Assembly: GCA_946481735.1 (NCBI GenBank)
Contig: CAMLOU010000119.1
Location: 1 to 13,212 of the forward strand
Direction: 5' to 3'
DNA: 13,212 nt
From: an uncultured Cellvibrio sp.
GTDB taxonomy: Bacteria > Pseudomonadota > Gammaproteobacteria > Pseudomonadales > Cellvibrionaceae
In this document: positions 6,380-13,212 of the stretch, piece after piece
How positions within the stretch are numbered: position 1 is the first letter of the stretch
Layout: every line of letters begins with the position of its first letter
The notes under the pieces: model-generated
Seen by the model: the letters and a program-made list of their open reading frames with translations, nothing else
What the model was told of the DNA's origin: nothing
Database searches by the model: none
Translations under genes and position numbers: made by a program

Positions 6380-9004
6380 TCACAGTCGCGTTTTGGCTGC
6401 TGCCAAATGCTCCCGAATCTCCTCATTATCCGGCGCCGCGCGAGCAGCTTGCTCCAGAATCCGATGGCCCTGTTGCACGTCGCCGCTTTCTACCAGTAGC
6501 CATCCATAAGTGTCGAGGATAGCGGCACTGGTCGGTGCAAGTTCATAGGCACGTTTGGCCAGTTCCAGCGCGCGTGAATCTTTTTGTTCGTAATAAAGCC
6601 AGGCGAGGTTATTGAGGGCGGCGGGCATCTGTGGGGCCAGTTCAAGGGTTTTCTCATACCATTTGACAGCCTTGGCCGAGTCCTGGGTGCGCTGTGCAGC
6701 CATGGCTTTTATCAGGGTTGGCTTGGCACTCTGTGGTAATTTTTGAATCCACTCATCGACAAAGGCATCTGCCTGCTGCGGATTATTTTTTTGATGGTGG
6801 CTAAACAGCGCTTCCGCAGCGGTGTCATTGGGCGCGGATTGCCAGGATTGACGGTAAAGTTGTAAGGCTTCGTCAGGTTTCTTTTCGGCGATGCGAATCA
6901 TCGCTTGCAAGTTAAAGCGTGCAGCCTGATTAGTCTGGGTTGATGTTAACTGATCCAATAATTTTTGAGCTTCTGCAATATTCTGTGTCACCAGTTCCGC
7001 TTGAACCATGCTGCTCAGATAACGCATATCATCAGGAAACAGTTTCAGCGCGCGCAATAGAAAGGTTTTTGCTTCATCGGGTTGTTTTTTTGCCAGCAGG
7101 GCAACACCTTGTTGATAGTATAAGTTAGCCGCCAGTTGCTTGACCGGAATGCTGTTACCGCTGCGCGCCAGTGCGGTTTCAATATGTGCGATGGCTCGTT
7201 GGATATCATTTTGCGATGCATAAATACGTGCGAGCATTACCGCAGGCTGCCATTGCTGGCTTCCTTCTTCCAGTGCGACCAGAAACTCTATCGCTTCTCG
7301 GTTGCGCTTTTGTGCTTGCATTAACGTCAACCAGTGGCCGTAAGCGGGGATCATGCCTGGATCGGCCTGCAACGCTGACTGCCAGGACTCGATGGCTTGT
7401 GCCGGTTTTTGCTGGTCGGTATAAATTTGCGCGAGGCCCGCATAGGCAAATTGTTTTTCGCGGTTATCCGGATGGGCAATCGCTTTTTCAAACGCGCGTT
7501 GTGCTTCGGCTAGCTGCTTTTCTTCATACGCGAGCCAGCCCGCAAGAAAGTCACCGCGTGGATTGTCAGGAAATTTTTGTTGGAATTGGGCGATAAGGGT
7601 TTTGACTTCCGCCTGCTGGCCGTTGGCAATCAGGGCGTGAAAGTAGCTTTGCTGGATAATAATGTCGAGTGGCATCTCGGTATAGGCTTTCTGCAATTGC
7701 GCCAATGCCTGCTCGGTATTTTCCAGTGCAAAGTAACGCTTGGCCAGTGCGATGCGCAAACGTTGTTGCGAGGTGTCCAGTGCAAGGCTTTTTTCCAGGG
7801 CCAGTGCACCTTCATTACTCTTGGCATCCCGGTCCAGCAGGGCGAGGCCGTAACTGGCAAGGAGTGCCGGATTCTGTGGCTGGTTTTCACTGGCCATCTT
7901 TAATAATATCAGTGCTTCGTCGTCCTGGTCGGCGCGCAATTTGGTTAACACGGCGGTCTGGATCAAGCTGGTAGACGCGGTTTCAGGATCAATGTATTGA
8001 TCAAATAATTCGGCGGCACTCTCGTCGCGCCCCAGTTGATGTTGCACCAGGCCCAGCAGTGTGCCGGTGGTGGCGTTCTGCGGAAATTCTTCGTGCAGTT
8101 TGGTGAGCACAGCTTCCGCATCGGTATAGTTGCCGTCCTGGTATAACGCCAGGGCTTCATTAAAACGTTGCTGTGCTGAATGACTTTCAGGATTGGCTTC
8201 CGATAATAATTTTTGATAAGCGTAAGCTTCGCTGGTGCGTCCTTCACGAATCAGTACATCGGTTAACTGGTTCAATACCATGATGCGTTGTGCCGTCATG
8301 ATGTCAGTCGTGCCCAGTGTAGTCAGGGCGCGGGTAAAATGTTTTTCAGCGCTGGGCAGATCATTTCGATAAAGCGCTATCTCGCCTTGTAAAATCAACG
8401 CATCAAAATGATCGGGATGTTGGCTAAGCAATTGCGTCAGATTTTTTGCTGCAAGATCACTTTCGCCATTAGCCAGAGCCCAGCGAGCGCGCAGTAATTC
8501 GACATCAAGACCGCTGTTGTCATAGGTTTCCAATTGCGCGAGCGTTGCGTCAAAACCGCTGCGATCACCGACCGGGATCTGTGCGCGACCGCGTAAAATC
8601 CATTGTTGGTATTGTTCGGCGGTTTCCTGTGCCGGGTGCGCGTCCAGGATTTCAAGCGTTGAGCGATATTTTTGGGTGTTCAGATAGGCTTCGGCGAGCA
8701 GGGTGCTGGTTTGCGGATGTCGGGTTATAACGCTTTCAAGCAGCTCCTGGGTCGCACCATAAGCGCCCATATGATTGTAAATGCGGGCCAGCGCCATGTA
8801 GCCGGCGGCATTTTCCGGCTGTAACTGGATGGCATTCTTGGCTTCGATCATTGCCGCGCGCAGTTGACCTTGCTGGGTATAGGCTTCAGCCGTACGCAGG
8901 TGGCGCTCAACATTGGCGGCCTGTTCGGCTTCCTTGTTACCGCAACCGGCGATCAATAAAGCCAGCCCGAAGCCTGCGATGATAGTGAGGTATTTCATGG
9001 TCAT
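6380..9004 (-). CDS. prsT: XrtA/PEP-CTERM system TPR-repeat lipoprotein PrsT
   Basis: This 874-residue protein starts with a lipoprotein signal peptide: a positive start, hydrophobic run IIAGFGLALLIAG, and lipobox LIAGC with C21 as the lipidated residue. The rest is almost entirely tetratricopeptide-type repeats, recognisable from about residue 35 (RTAEAYTQQGQLRAAMIEAK) to the end, where ALNNLAWLYYEQKDSRALEL and ILDTYGWLLVESGDVQQGHR are very typical TPR units. Length and layout fit the PrsT family (about 900 residues). It is probably anchored to the inner leaflet of the outer membrane; the residue after the cysteine is glycine, not the aspartate that marks inner-membrane retention. Role (family knowledge plus inference): a periplasmic protein-protein scaffold for polysaccharide or PEP-CTERM protein export. 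It follows prsR by 56 bp in the order prsK-prsR-prsT seen in these systems. A second ATG two codons downstream (8996-8998) is an equally possible start. Confidence 0.9.
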   Translation of the reverse strand: MTMKYLTIIAGFGLALLIAGCGNKEAEQAANVERHLRTAEAYTQQGQLRAAMIEAKNAIQLQPENAAGYMALARIYNHMGAYGATQELLESVITRHPQTSTLLAEAYLNTQKYRSTLEILDAHPAQETAEQYQQWILRGRAQIPVGDRSGFDATLAQLETYDNSGLDVELLRARWALANGESDLAAKNLTQLLSQHPDHFDALILQGEIALYRNDLPSAEKHFTRALTTLGTTDIMTAQRIMVLNQLTDVLIREGRTSEAYAYQKLLSEANPESHSAQQRFNEALALYQDGNYTDAEAVLTKLHEEFPQNATTGTLLGLVQHQLGRDESAAELFDQYIDPETASTSLIQTAVLTKLRADQDDEALILLKMASENQPQNPALLASYGLALLDRDAKSNEGALALEKSLALDTSQQRLRIALAKRYFALENTEQALAQLQKAYTEMPLDIIIQQSYFHALIANGQQAEVKTLIAQFQQKFPDNPRGDFLAGWLAYEEKQLAEAQRAFEKAIAHPDNREKQFAYAGLAQIYTDQQKPAQAIESWQSALQADPGMIPAYGHWLTLMQAQKRNREAIEFLVALEEGSQQWQPAVMLARIYASQNDIQRAIAHIETALARSGNSIPVKQLAANLYYQQGVALLAKKQPDEAKTFLLRALKLFPDDMRYLSSMVQAELVTQNIAEAQKLLDQLTSTQTNQAARFNLQAMIRIAEKKPDEALQLYRQSWQSAPNDTAAEALFSHHQKNNPQQADAFVDEWIQKLPQSAKPTLIKAMAAQRTQDSAKAVKWYEKTLELAPQMPAALNNLAWLYYEQKDSRALELAKRAYELAPTSAAILDTYGWLLVESGDVQQGHRILEQAARAAPDNEEIREHLAAAKTRL

Positions 9005-9060
9005 TCTGTTCCGTGATAGGTTCGCGATGCCTGATTGAGGCGCAAAAACACACCGTGCGG

Positions 9061-10446
9061 TTAATCGTTGTCGTGATTGTTCTGATTATGCGCTACCGGT
9101 ATGTCATATTTTTTAATCAGGTCGTAAAACGTCGGGCGTGTTATGCCGAGCAGTTTGGCTGCGGCAGAAATATTGTTGTCGGTCATCACCAGCGCGCGCA
9201 TGATGGCAGACTGTTCTGCCGCCTGGCGCACATGGCGCAGATTCAGTGACAGCTCGCCGGCATCGGCAAGTCCCATATCTTCGCGCGTGATGTACTTGCC
9301 ATCAGCCATGATGACAGCGCGCTTCACCTTGTTTTCCATCTCGCGAATATTGCCGGGCCAGTTGTAGCTTTCAATGGCGGCAATGGCGTCCGGCGTAAAG
9401 CCGCTGATATTTTGTGAATGTTCTGCGGCAAACTTCATCTTGAAATGGCGCGCGAGCAGAACCTTGTCACCGTGGCGCAGCCGCAGCGGTGGGATATCCA
9501 CCGTCATTTCGCAAATGCGGTAAAACAAATCTTCACGAAAGGTGCCTTCGCTGACCATCTTTTGCAGGTCTTTATTGGTCGCACAAATGACGCGCACATC
9601 CACCGGGATTTCGGTGCGGCCACCGACGCGTTCGATCACACGCTCTTGCAAAAAGCGCAGCAATTTGGATTGCAGGTTGAGTGGCATATCGCCGATCTCA
9701 TCCAGGAACAATGTACCTTCATTGGCAGTTTCCACCTTGCCGACGGTGGTTTTATTGGCGCCAGTAAAAGCACCTTTTTCGTAACCGAACAATTCACTCT
9801 CAATTAAATTTTCCGGCACAGCTGCACAGTTAATTGCAACGAAACGTTTATTGCGCCGGGGGCTGATCTGGTGAATCGCGCGCGCCATCACTTCCTTGCC
9901 GGTGCCGCTTTCACCCAGCAGTGTGCAGGTCACGGTAGTGGGGGCAATTTTTTCCAACTGCCGGCAAATTTTTAACATCTTCGGGTCGTTGGTGATCAAA
10001 CCCTCCAGCGGTTCCTGCTGGGTAATGTGCAACCGGCGATTGTCTTCTTCCAGTTCATAAATATGAAATGCGCGCTGCACAATCAGGTCGAGTGTGCCGG
10101 GATCAACCGGCTTTTGATAATAATCGTAAGCGCCCATGGCAATCGCGCTGATGGCATGTTCGTGACCGGTCTTGCCGGTCATGACAATGATCTTACTGGT
10201 AGGAGAAATACGCAGGATATCCTGGATGCATTTAAAGCCTTCATCCACACCGTCTTCATCCGGCGGGAGCCCCAGGTCCTGAATAATGACGGAGGCTTCA
10301 TGTAAACGCAGCGCGGCGATGGCGTCCTGGCGGTTCTCGGCAATGATGGTTTCGTATTGGTCGAAGTGCCAGCGCAATTGGCTTTGCAGGCCGCGATCGT
10401 CTTCGATAATCAGGAGCGTGGGCTTGTTACTGGACTGTCTGCTCAT
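9061..10446 (-). CDS. prsR: PEP-CTERM system response regulator PrsR (NtrC-type sigma-54 activator)
   Basis: This 461-residue protein has three domains. The receiver (about 10-125) has an acidic pocket E15/D16, phospho-acceptor D57 within VIIQDLGLPPDEDG, T90 and K112, so it looks functional. The sigma-54-interacting AAA+ domain (about 148-380) has Walker A GESGTGKE (178-185), the GAFTGA loop (225-230) that contacts sigma-54, Walker B TLFLDE (245-250) and the arginine-finger region FREDLFYR (303-310). A Fis-type helix-turn-helix closes the protein (ISAAAKLLGITRPTFYDLIK, 426-445), the form typical of PrsR. It should bind upstream of sigma-54 promoters and open them when phosphorylated by PrsK. 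Its start codon lies inside the prsK end (20-bp overlap) and has only a weak ribosome binding site, so translation is likely coupled to prsK. In this family the targets are PEP-CTERM protein genes; none is in this window. Confidence 0.93.
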   Translation of the reverse strand: MSRQSSNKPTLLIIEDDRGLQSQLRWHFDQYETIIAENRQDAIAALRLHEASVIIQDLGLPPDEDGVDEGFKCIQDILRISPTSKIIVMTGKTGHEHAISAIAMGAYDYYQKPVDPGTLDLIVQRAFHIYELEEDNRRLHITQQEPLEGLITNDPKMLKICRQLEKIAPTTVTCTLLGESGTGKEVMARAIHQISPRRNKRFVAINCAAVPENLIESELFGYEKGAFTGANKTTVGKVETANEGTLFLDEIGDMPLNLQSKLLRFLQERVIERVGGRTEIPVDVRVICATNKDLQKMVSEGTFREDLFYRICEMTVDIPPLRLRHGDKVLLARHFKMKFAAEHSQNISGFTPDAIAAIESYNWPGNIREMENKVKRAVIMADGKYITREDMGLADAGELSLNLRHVRQAAEQSAIMRALVMTDNNISAAAKLLGITRPTFYDLIKKYDIPVAHNQNNHDND

Positions 10447-12514
10447 GGAAGCTCATAAATCCTTGTTGATGTGGCTCGTTGAGGGGCAGGGTAATGGTAA
10501 TCGTTGTACCTTCGCCGACGGCGCTGATCACATTCAACGTGCCGCCCAATTCACTGATGTATTCGCGCGAGAGATACACACCGATACCCATACCCTTGCC
10601 GGATTTGGTGGTGTCGAAAGGTTTAAACAAACGGTTGTGAATAAAATCCCAGTCCATGCCGGAACCATTATCTTCGATGGTTATGGTGGCATTATTGCCG
10701 GAACAGCGCAATGTAAGGTGGACGCGCCCGTCATCGGGCGTGGCTTCCTGGGCATTTTTGATGAAGTTGGTGATGGTCATTACCAGGCGGACCTGGTCGG
10801 CGTTGATGGTTCTATCGGTATCCTGAATATCCGCCGTCAGCACCGGCGAACTGCGTTGGCATTCGGCCAGCGCCTGGTCAATCACGTCGCGCAAATGCAG
10901 GCGCTTGACCAGGTCGCTTTCATCGCGGCGCAATTTCTTTAATAAGTTATTCATCCGGTCAACAGAATTACTGATGGTCTCAATGGCATCTTCAATAAAG
11001 GCGGGATTATCTTTATGGCGTTCTGCGTTACGTACTACCAACGCCTGCTGTGCAATCAGATTGTTAAGGTCATGGATAATAAAGGCCACTAATTTGTTGT
11101 AGGTATCAAACTGACGTACCTCCACTAACTGCTCCGCTTGCTGATGGCGTTTCAGGTAGCTCGCCAACTGGCGTCCCATGGTTTTCAGCATGTCCAGATC
11201 TTCCCAGGTCAGCGACGCGTCCGCAGTGGGTTTGGTCAGCGCCATAAAACCCACCAGCTCATCGGCGACGATCAGCGGAAAGATCAACCAGAGTTCCGGA
11301 ATATTGCGGGCCCAGTGGGGCAGGAATTCATTGTTCTGGCTCAGCGCTTCGTTGTCGCCGGAGTCAGGGAAAAAGACCCATTCGGATTGCAGGAAGGTTT
11401 CACAAAAAGGACTGTCCACCGCTTCTTCCTGCAGGTCCACGAAGCCGGGAATGCCCGATTGGAAAACCGGCTCATAGTAGCCTTGCTTGCGTAGCCAGAT
11501 GGCGCCACCGGGAGCCTTGGTGATAGATGCTACGGCGTAGAATGCGCGCTGGTTAACTTCATTGTTCTCTGCGGGTTGAGCCAGGTAGTTGATCAGGCCC
11601 AGCCATTCGCTGCGGTAATCATATTTATGGCGGAACAGGTGTTTGTTGATAAGCACGGACAGTTGTGAGCGGATACTGCTGGAAAGGAACACCGTCGCAA
11701 TCGCCAGCACAGCGCCGATCAACACAAAACTGTACACCACCGTTCCCCAGTTCCCACCGTAAAGCCGCACGTAGTAACCCCCCAACGCGAGGGCGCTGAT
11801 AAGTACTCCGACTCCGACCAGAGAGGTGGTGTAAAACGCGATGGGACGGGAAAGGTTGAAGTGCGCGGGACGGTCATTCTGCTGCATCAACAGCAGGCCG
11901 CCTAAGGCCATAAACAGGCAGGTGCCGATGGAGACGGCGGCGCGGGATTGCCACAACAAGGGGTCCAGTCCCTGAAAGATCAGGCTGTGGGTATAAAGAT
12001 AGATATCATAGAGGAACAGCACGCCCAGGTTCATACACATCAATTTGATCTGGCGATCATTGGCTGCGGCATAGCGAAACAGTTGCTCTATGCTCACCAG
12101 CCCGATGACTGCAAGCGTCAGCGCAAACCAGGACGACAGGCGCAATAGTGGCTCAAAGTCAGCCAGGCTGGCCACCAGCACCACGGCGGTTAACGGCCAG
12201 CCGATGCCGAACAGGATCTTCAGACTGCGCGGCAGGCGTTGTTTGTTGGTGGCGGCCCGCAGAATCAGGGCTATGCACAATACCCACACGTTGTAGTGCA
12301 GGCATTCATAGACCAACAAAGTGAGTGCGGAATAATCCCGGTCGCCAAACGACAGCGCAATCACCAGCAGGCTCAGGGTATGGGTAGCGGCCGCCAGGGC
12401 GAAAACATAGGTGCGTTGTTGCCTGAAGAATTGATAACAGTAGGTAACCGTTAACAGGGCCGCGACGATGGCGGCACTCAGATAAGCGGTAAAGGTGACG
12501 CTGTTATATTCCAT
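10427..12514 (-). CDS. prsK: XrtA/PEP-CTERM system membrane histidine kinase PrsK
   Basis: This 695-residue protein has an N-terminal half of about eight or nine hydrophobic segments between residues 5 and 280. They are strongest at 5-29, 36-55, 61-86, 100-118, 127-147, 190-210, 225-247 and 255-280. A GAF-like cytosolic domain follows (about 300-455, including WLIFPLIVADELVGFMALTK at 409-428). The kinase core has H481 in FIIHDLNNLIAQQ as the phosphorylated histidine, the N box NFIKNAQE (583-590), G1 DNGSGM (615-620), the F box LFKPFDTTKSGKG and G2 GMGIGVYLS (641-649). It should autophosphorylate and pass phosphate to PrsR. The stimulus is unknown; the multi-pass sensor and GAF domain suggest a membrane or cytosolic signal. 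It heads the leftward operon prsK-prsR-prsT. The start codon has no strong ribosome binding site, and a small hairpin (CGGATTTTTCCG, 12521-12532) lies directly upstream. Confidence 0.92.
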   Translation of the reverse strand: MEYNSVTFTAYLSAAIVAALLTVTYCYQFFRQQRTYVFALAAATHTLSLLVIALSFGDRDYSALTLLVYECLHYNVWVLCIALILRAATNKQRLPRSLKILFGIGWPLTAVVLVASLADFEPLLRLSSWFALTLAVIGLVSIEQLFRYAAANDRQIKLMCMNLGVLFLYDIYLYTHSLIFQGLDPLLWQSRAAVSIGTCLFMALGGLLLMQQNDRPAHFNLSRPIAFYTTSLVGVGVLISALALGGYYVRLYGGNWGTVVYSFVLIGAVLAIATVFLSSSIRSQLSVLINKHLFRHKYDYRSEWLGLINYLAQPAENNEVNQRAFYAVASITKAPGGAIWLRKQGYYEPVFQSGIPGFVDLQEEAVDSPFCETFLQSEWVFFPDSGDNEALSQNNEFLPHWARNIPELWLIFPLIVADELVGFMALTKPTADASLTWEDLDMLKTMGRQLASYLKRHQQAEQLVEVRQFDTYNKLVAFIIHDLNNLIAQQALVVRNAERHKDNPAFIEDAIETISNSVDRMNNLLKKLRRDESDLVKRLHLRDVIDQALAECQRSSPVLTADIQDTDRTINADQVRLVMTITNFIKNAQEATPDDGRVHLTLRCSGNNATITIEDNGSGMDWDFIHNRLFKPFDTTKSGKGMGIGVYLSREYISELGGTLNVISAVGEGTTITITLPLNEPHQQGFMSFHEQTVQ

Positions 12515-12520
12515 GGCTTA

Positions 12521-12532
12521 CGGATTTTTCCG
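12521..12532. promoter_or_regulatory. Small hairpin at the prsK translation start
   Basis: CGGA-TTTT-TCCG is a perfect 4-bp stem with a 4-base loop, just 6 bases upstream of the prsK ATG on the minus strand and beside an A/T homopolymer run (12533-12539). If it forms in the mRNA it would sit where the ribosome binds, which fits the absence of a clear Shine-Dalgarno sequence. The stem is short, so its importance is uncertain. Confidence 0.3.
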
Positions 12533-12548
12533 AAAAAAATGAGGTTAA

Positions 12549-12576
12549 AGCATAACAGCAGATGGAGGCAGATCAA
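12549..12576 (-). promoter_or_regulatory. Possible sigma-70 promoter for the prsK operon
   Basis: On the minus strand TTGATC (-35, 4 of 6) is followed after 16 bp by TATGCT (-10, 4 of 6), ending about 35 bp before the prsK start. Spacing is acceptable and the position is right for the first gene of the operon. I see no -24/-12 sigma-54 element here, so prsK itself is probably not self-activated through PrsR. Confidence 0.35.
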
Positions 12577-12636
12577 ATCAGCGGCTGTAATGGAAGCATA
12601 AAATTAAACAATGGAGCCTGCCATTACACAAGCTTG

Positions 12637-12650
12637 CAGGTGTCAGGTGT
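12637..12650 (+). repeat. Tandem direct repeat CAGGTGT x2
   Basis: Two adjacent copies of CAGGTGT lie just upstream of the cytochrome -35 region, in the 222-bp divergent gap between prsK and the cytochrome gene. Adjacent 7-bp repeats here could be a regulator site, or chance. Confidence 0.35.
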
Positions 12651-12654
12651 TCAG

Positions 12655-12684
12655 TTCACGTTGATGCAGATTTGTGGCTATAAT
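12655..12684 (+). promoter_or_regulatory. Sigma-70 promoter of the cytochrome gene
   Basis: TTCACG (-35, 4 of 6 matches) is separated by 18 bp from a perfect TATAAT -10 at 12679-12684. The expected transcript start is near 12691, giving a leader of about 45 bases before the GTG start at 12737. The perfect -10 makes this the best promoter in the window. Confidence 0.6.
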
Positions 12685-12723
12685 GGCCGCCGACTTTGCC
12701 CAGCGGGGCGCTATATATAAAGA

Positions 12724-12729
12724 AGAGGA
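12724..12729 (+). promoter_or_regulatory. Ribosome binding site that sets the cytochrome start
   Basis: AGAGGA lies 7 bases before the GTG at 12737. The next in-frame ATG (12746) is 16 bases away, too far. A longer upstream reading from the GTG at 12674 would overlap the promoter and hide the signal peptide, so GTG 12737 is preferred. Confidence 0.6.
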
Positions 12730-12736
12730 AAAAACC

Positions 12737-13162
12737 GTGAGCCAAATGAAGAAGATATTCAGTCTGGTACTGGTCGTGGGCCTTGGTGCTGTTTCCGGTC
12801 TCGCCTACAGCCAGTCAGCGGCCCTGACTGAAGAGATGAAAGCGCGCATCGCCCCCGTTGGCAGTGTTTGTAAATCCGGTGAAAGCTGTGCCGCCGCCCC
12901 GGTAGCCGTCAGCAGTGGCCCCAAGTCCGGTGAAGAGGTGTACAAGAGCGCTTGTACGACATGTCACTCTATCGGCGTGGCTGGCGCGCCCAAAACCGGT
13001 AGTGCGGATGATTGGGCTCCGCGTATCGCCAAGGGTATCGACACGCTTTATACCCATGCTATCGATGGTTTCAACGGTATGCCCGCCATGGGCTTGTGCA
13101 CCACCTGCACCGAAGATGAGGTCAAGGCAGCGGTTGATTACCTCGTCGAGGGTGCCCAGTAA
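12737..13162 (+). CDS. Cytochrome c5-type periplasmic c-type cytochrome
   Basis: With the GTG start this is a 141-residue protein. A Sec signal peptide (MSQMKKIFSLVLVVGLGAVS then GLAYSQSA) directs it to the periplasm, with cleavage probably after AYS or SQS. The heme is attached at CTTCH (73-77). The sequence VAGAPKTGSADDWAPRIAKG and the GMPAMG segment (114-119) with a methionine axial ligand are typical of cytochrome c5. C121 and C124, in LCTTC, form the disulfide that marks this group. C45 and C51 are an extra cysteine pair in the N-terminal linker. The family shuttles electrons in the periplasm, for example to terminal oxidases. The gene is divergent from prsK, has its own promoter and is followed by a strong hairpin, so it is a single-gene unit at the border of the polysaccharide locus. 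Confidence 0.88.
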   Translation: MSQMKKIFSLVLVVGLGAVSGLAYSQSAALTEEMKARIAPVGSVCKSGESCAAAPVAVSSGPKSGEEVYKSACTTCHSIGVAGAPKTGSADDWAPRIAKGIDTLYTHAIDGFNGMPAMGLCTTCTEDEVKAAVDYLVEGAQ

Positions 13163-13170
13163 TCCCTCTG

Positions 13171-13212
13171 TGGGCTAACTGATGTAGTGTCAGTTAGCCC
13201 ATCTACTTTCTC
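13171..13212 (+). terminator. Hairpin terminator after the cytochrome gene
   Basis: GGGCTAACTGA (13172-13182), loop TGTAGTG, and TCAGTTAGCCC (13190-13200) form a perfect 11-bp stem, extended by a T-A pair at 13171/13201. It begins 8 bases after the stop codon. The downstream tract ATCTACTTTCTC is pyrimidine-rich rather than a clean T-run, and the window ends there. It is a likely intrinsic terminator, or bidirectional with a gene beyond the edge. Confidence 0.8.

Noticed and set aside
7136..7903. Several open frames of 60-140 codons on the plus strand opposite prsT
   Set aside because: They are antisense shadows of a long TPR gene with strong codon bias; no recognisable domains.
9030..9060. 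A sigma-54-like element upstream of prsT on the minus strand (GG-TGTGTTTTT-GC)
   Set aside because: The GG to GC distance is 9 bases rather than the required 10, and the -24 box is poor, so it should not be recognised.
10286..10942. 218-codon plus-strand frame opposite the prsK/prsR junction
   Set aside because: It lies fully within two well-supported genes on the other strand and its product resembles no known family.
12674..12736. Upstream GTG start for the cytochrome, adding 21 residues
   Set aside because: It overlaps the TATAAT box and would bury the signal peptide behind a charged, unrelated stretch.

Overview
The window looks like part of a cell-surface polysaccharide locus of the XrtA (exosortase A)/PEP-CTERM type from a Gram-negative proteobacterium. 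The cytochrome c5-type protein at the right end and the lipoprotein/two-component architecture suggest a gammaproteobacterium, perhaps a Cellvibrionaceae-like marine or soil degrader. That placement is an inference from gene families, not from a marker gene.

Left part (1-5219): a divergent pair opens the region. The N-terminal part of a family 4-type glycosyltransferase runs leftward off the window edge. A rightward run of four genes follows: an ATP-grasp carboxylate ligase, two NodB-type polysaccharide deacetylases, and a FemAB-family XrtA-associated protein. The FemAB protein carries an extra N-terminal ~100 residues that resemble the tRNA-binding coiled-coil arm of seryl-tRNA synthetase. 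That fusion is the most unusual thing I see here.

Right part (5225-12514, all leftward): read in the direction of transcription, the genes are prsK (membrane histidine kinase), prsR (NtrC-type sigma-54 activator; the two ORFs overlap by 20 bp), prsT (large TPR lipoprotein) and a GNAT/FemAB-like acyltransferase of the CelD/BcsL type. The two arms converge with only 5 bp between the FemAB and GNAT stop codons. prsK-prsR-prsT is the conserved regulatory/TPR block of XrtA systems. In that family PrsK and PrsR control sigma-54-dependent genes for exported PEP-CTERM proteins. No exosortase and no PEP-CTERM substrate is visible in this window.

Right edge (12737-13162): a rightward cytochrome c5-type periplasmic protein with its own promoter and a strong downstream hairpin. 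It is probably unrelated housekeeping at the border of the locus.

Working model (inference): the deacetylases, none with a signal peptide, free amino groups on a cytosolic lipid-linked glycan. The ATP-grasp ligase and/or the FemAB and GNAT proteins then acylate those amines, possibly with an amino acid delivered on tRNA. PrsK/PrsR co-ordinate this with PEP-CTERM protein export. No tRNA, rRNA, CRISPR array, insertion sequence or prophage gene was seen. No gene-free stretch exceeds 300 bases; the largest are 12515-12736 and 327-461.
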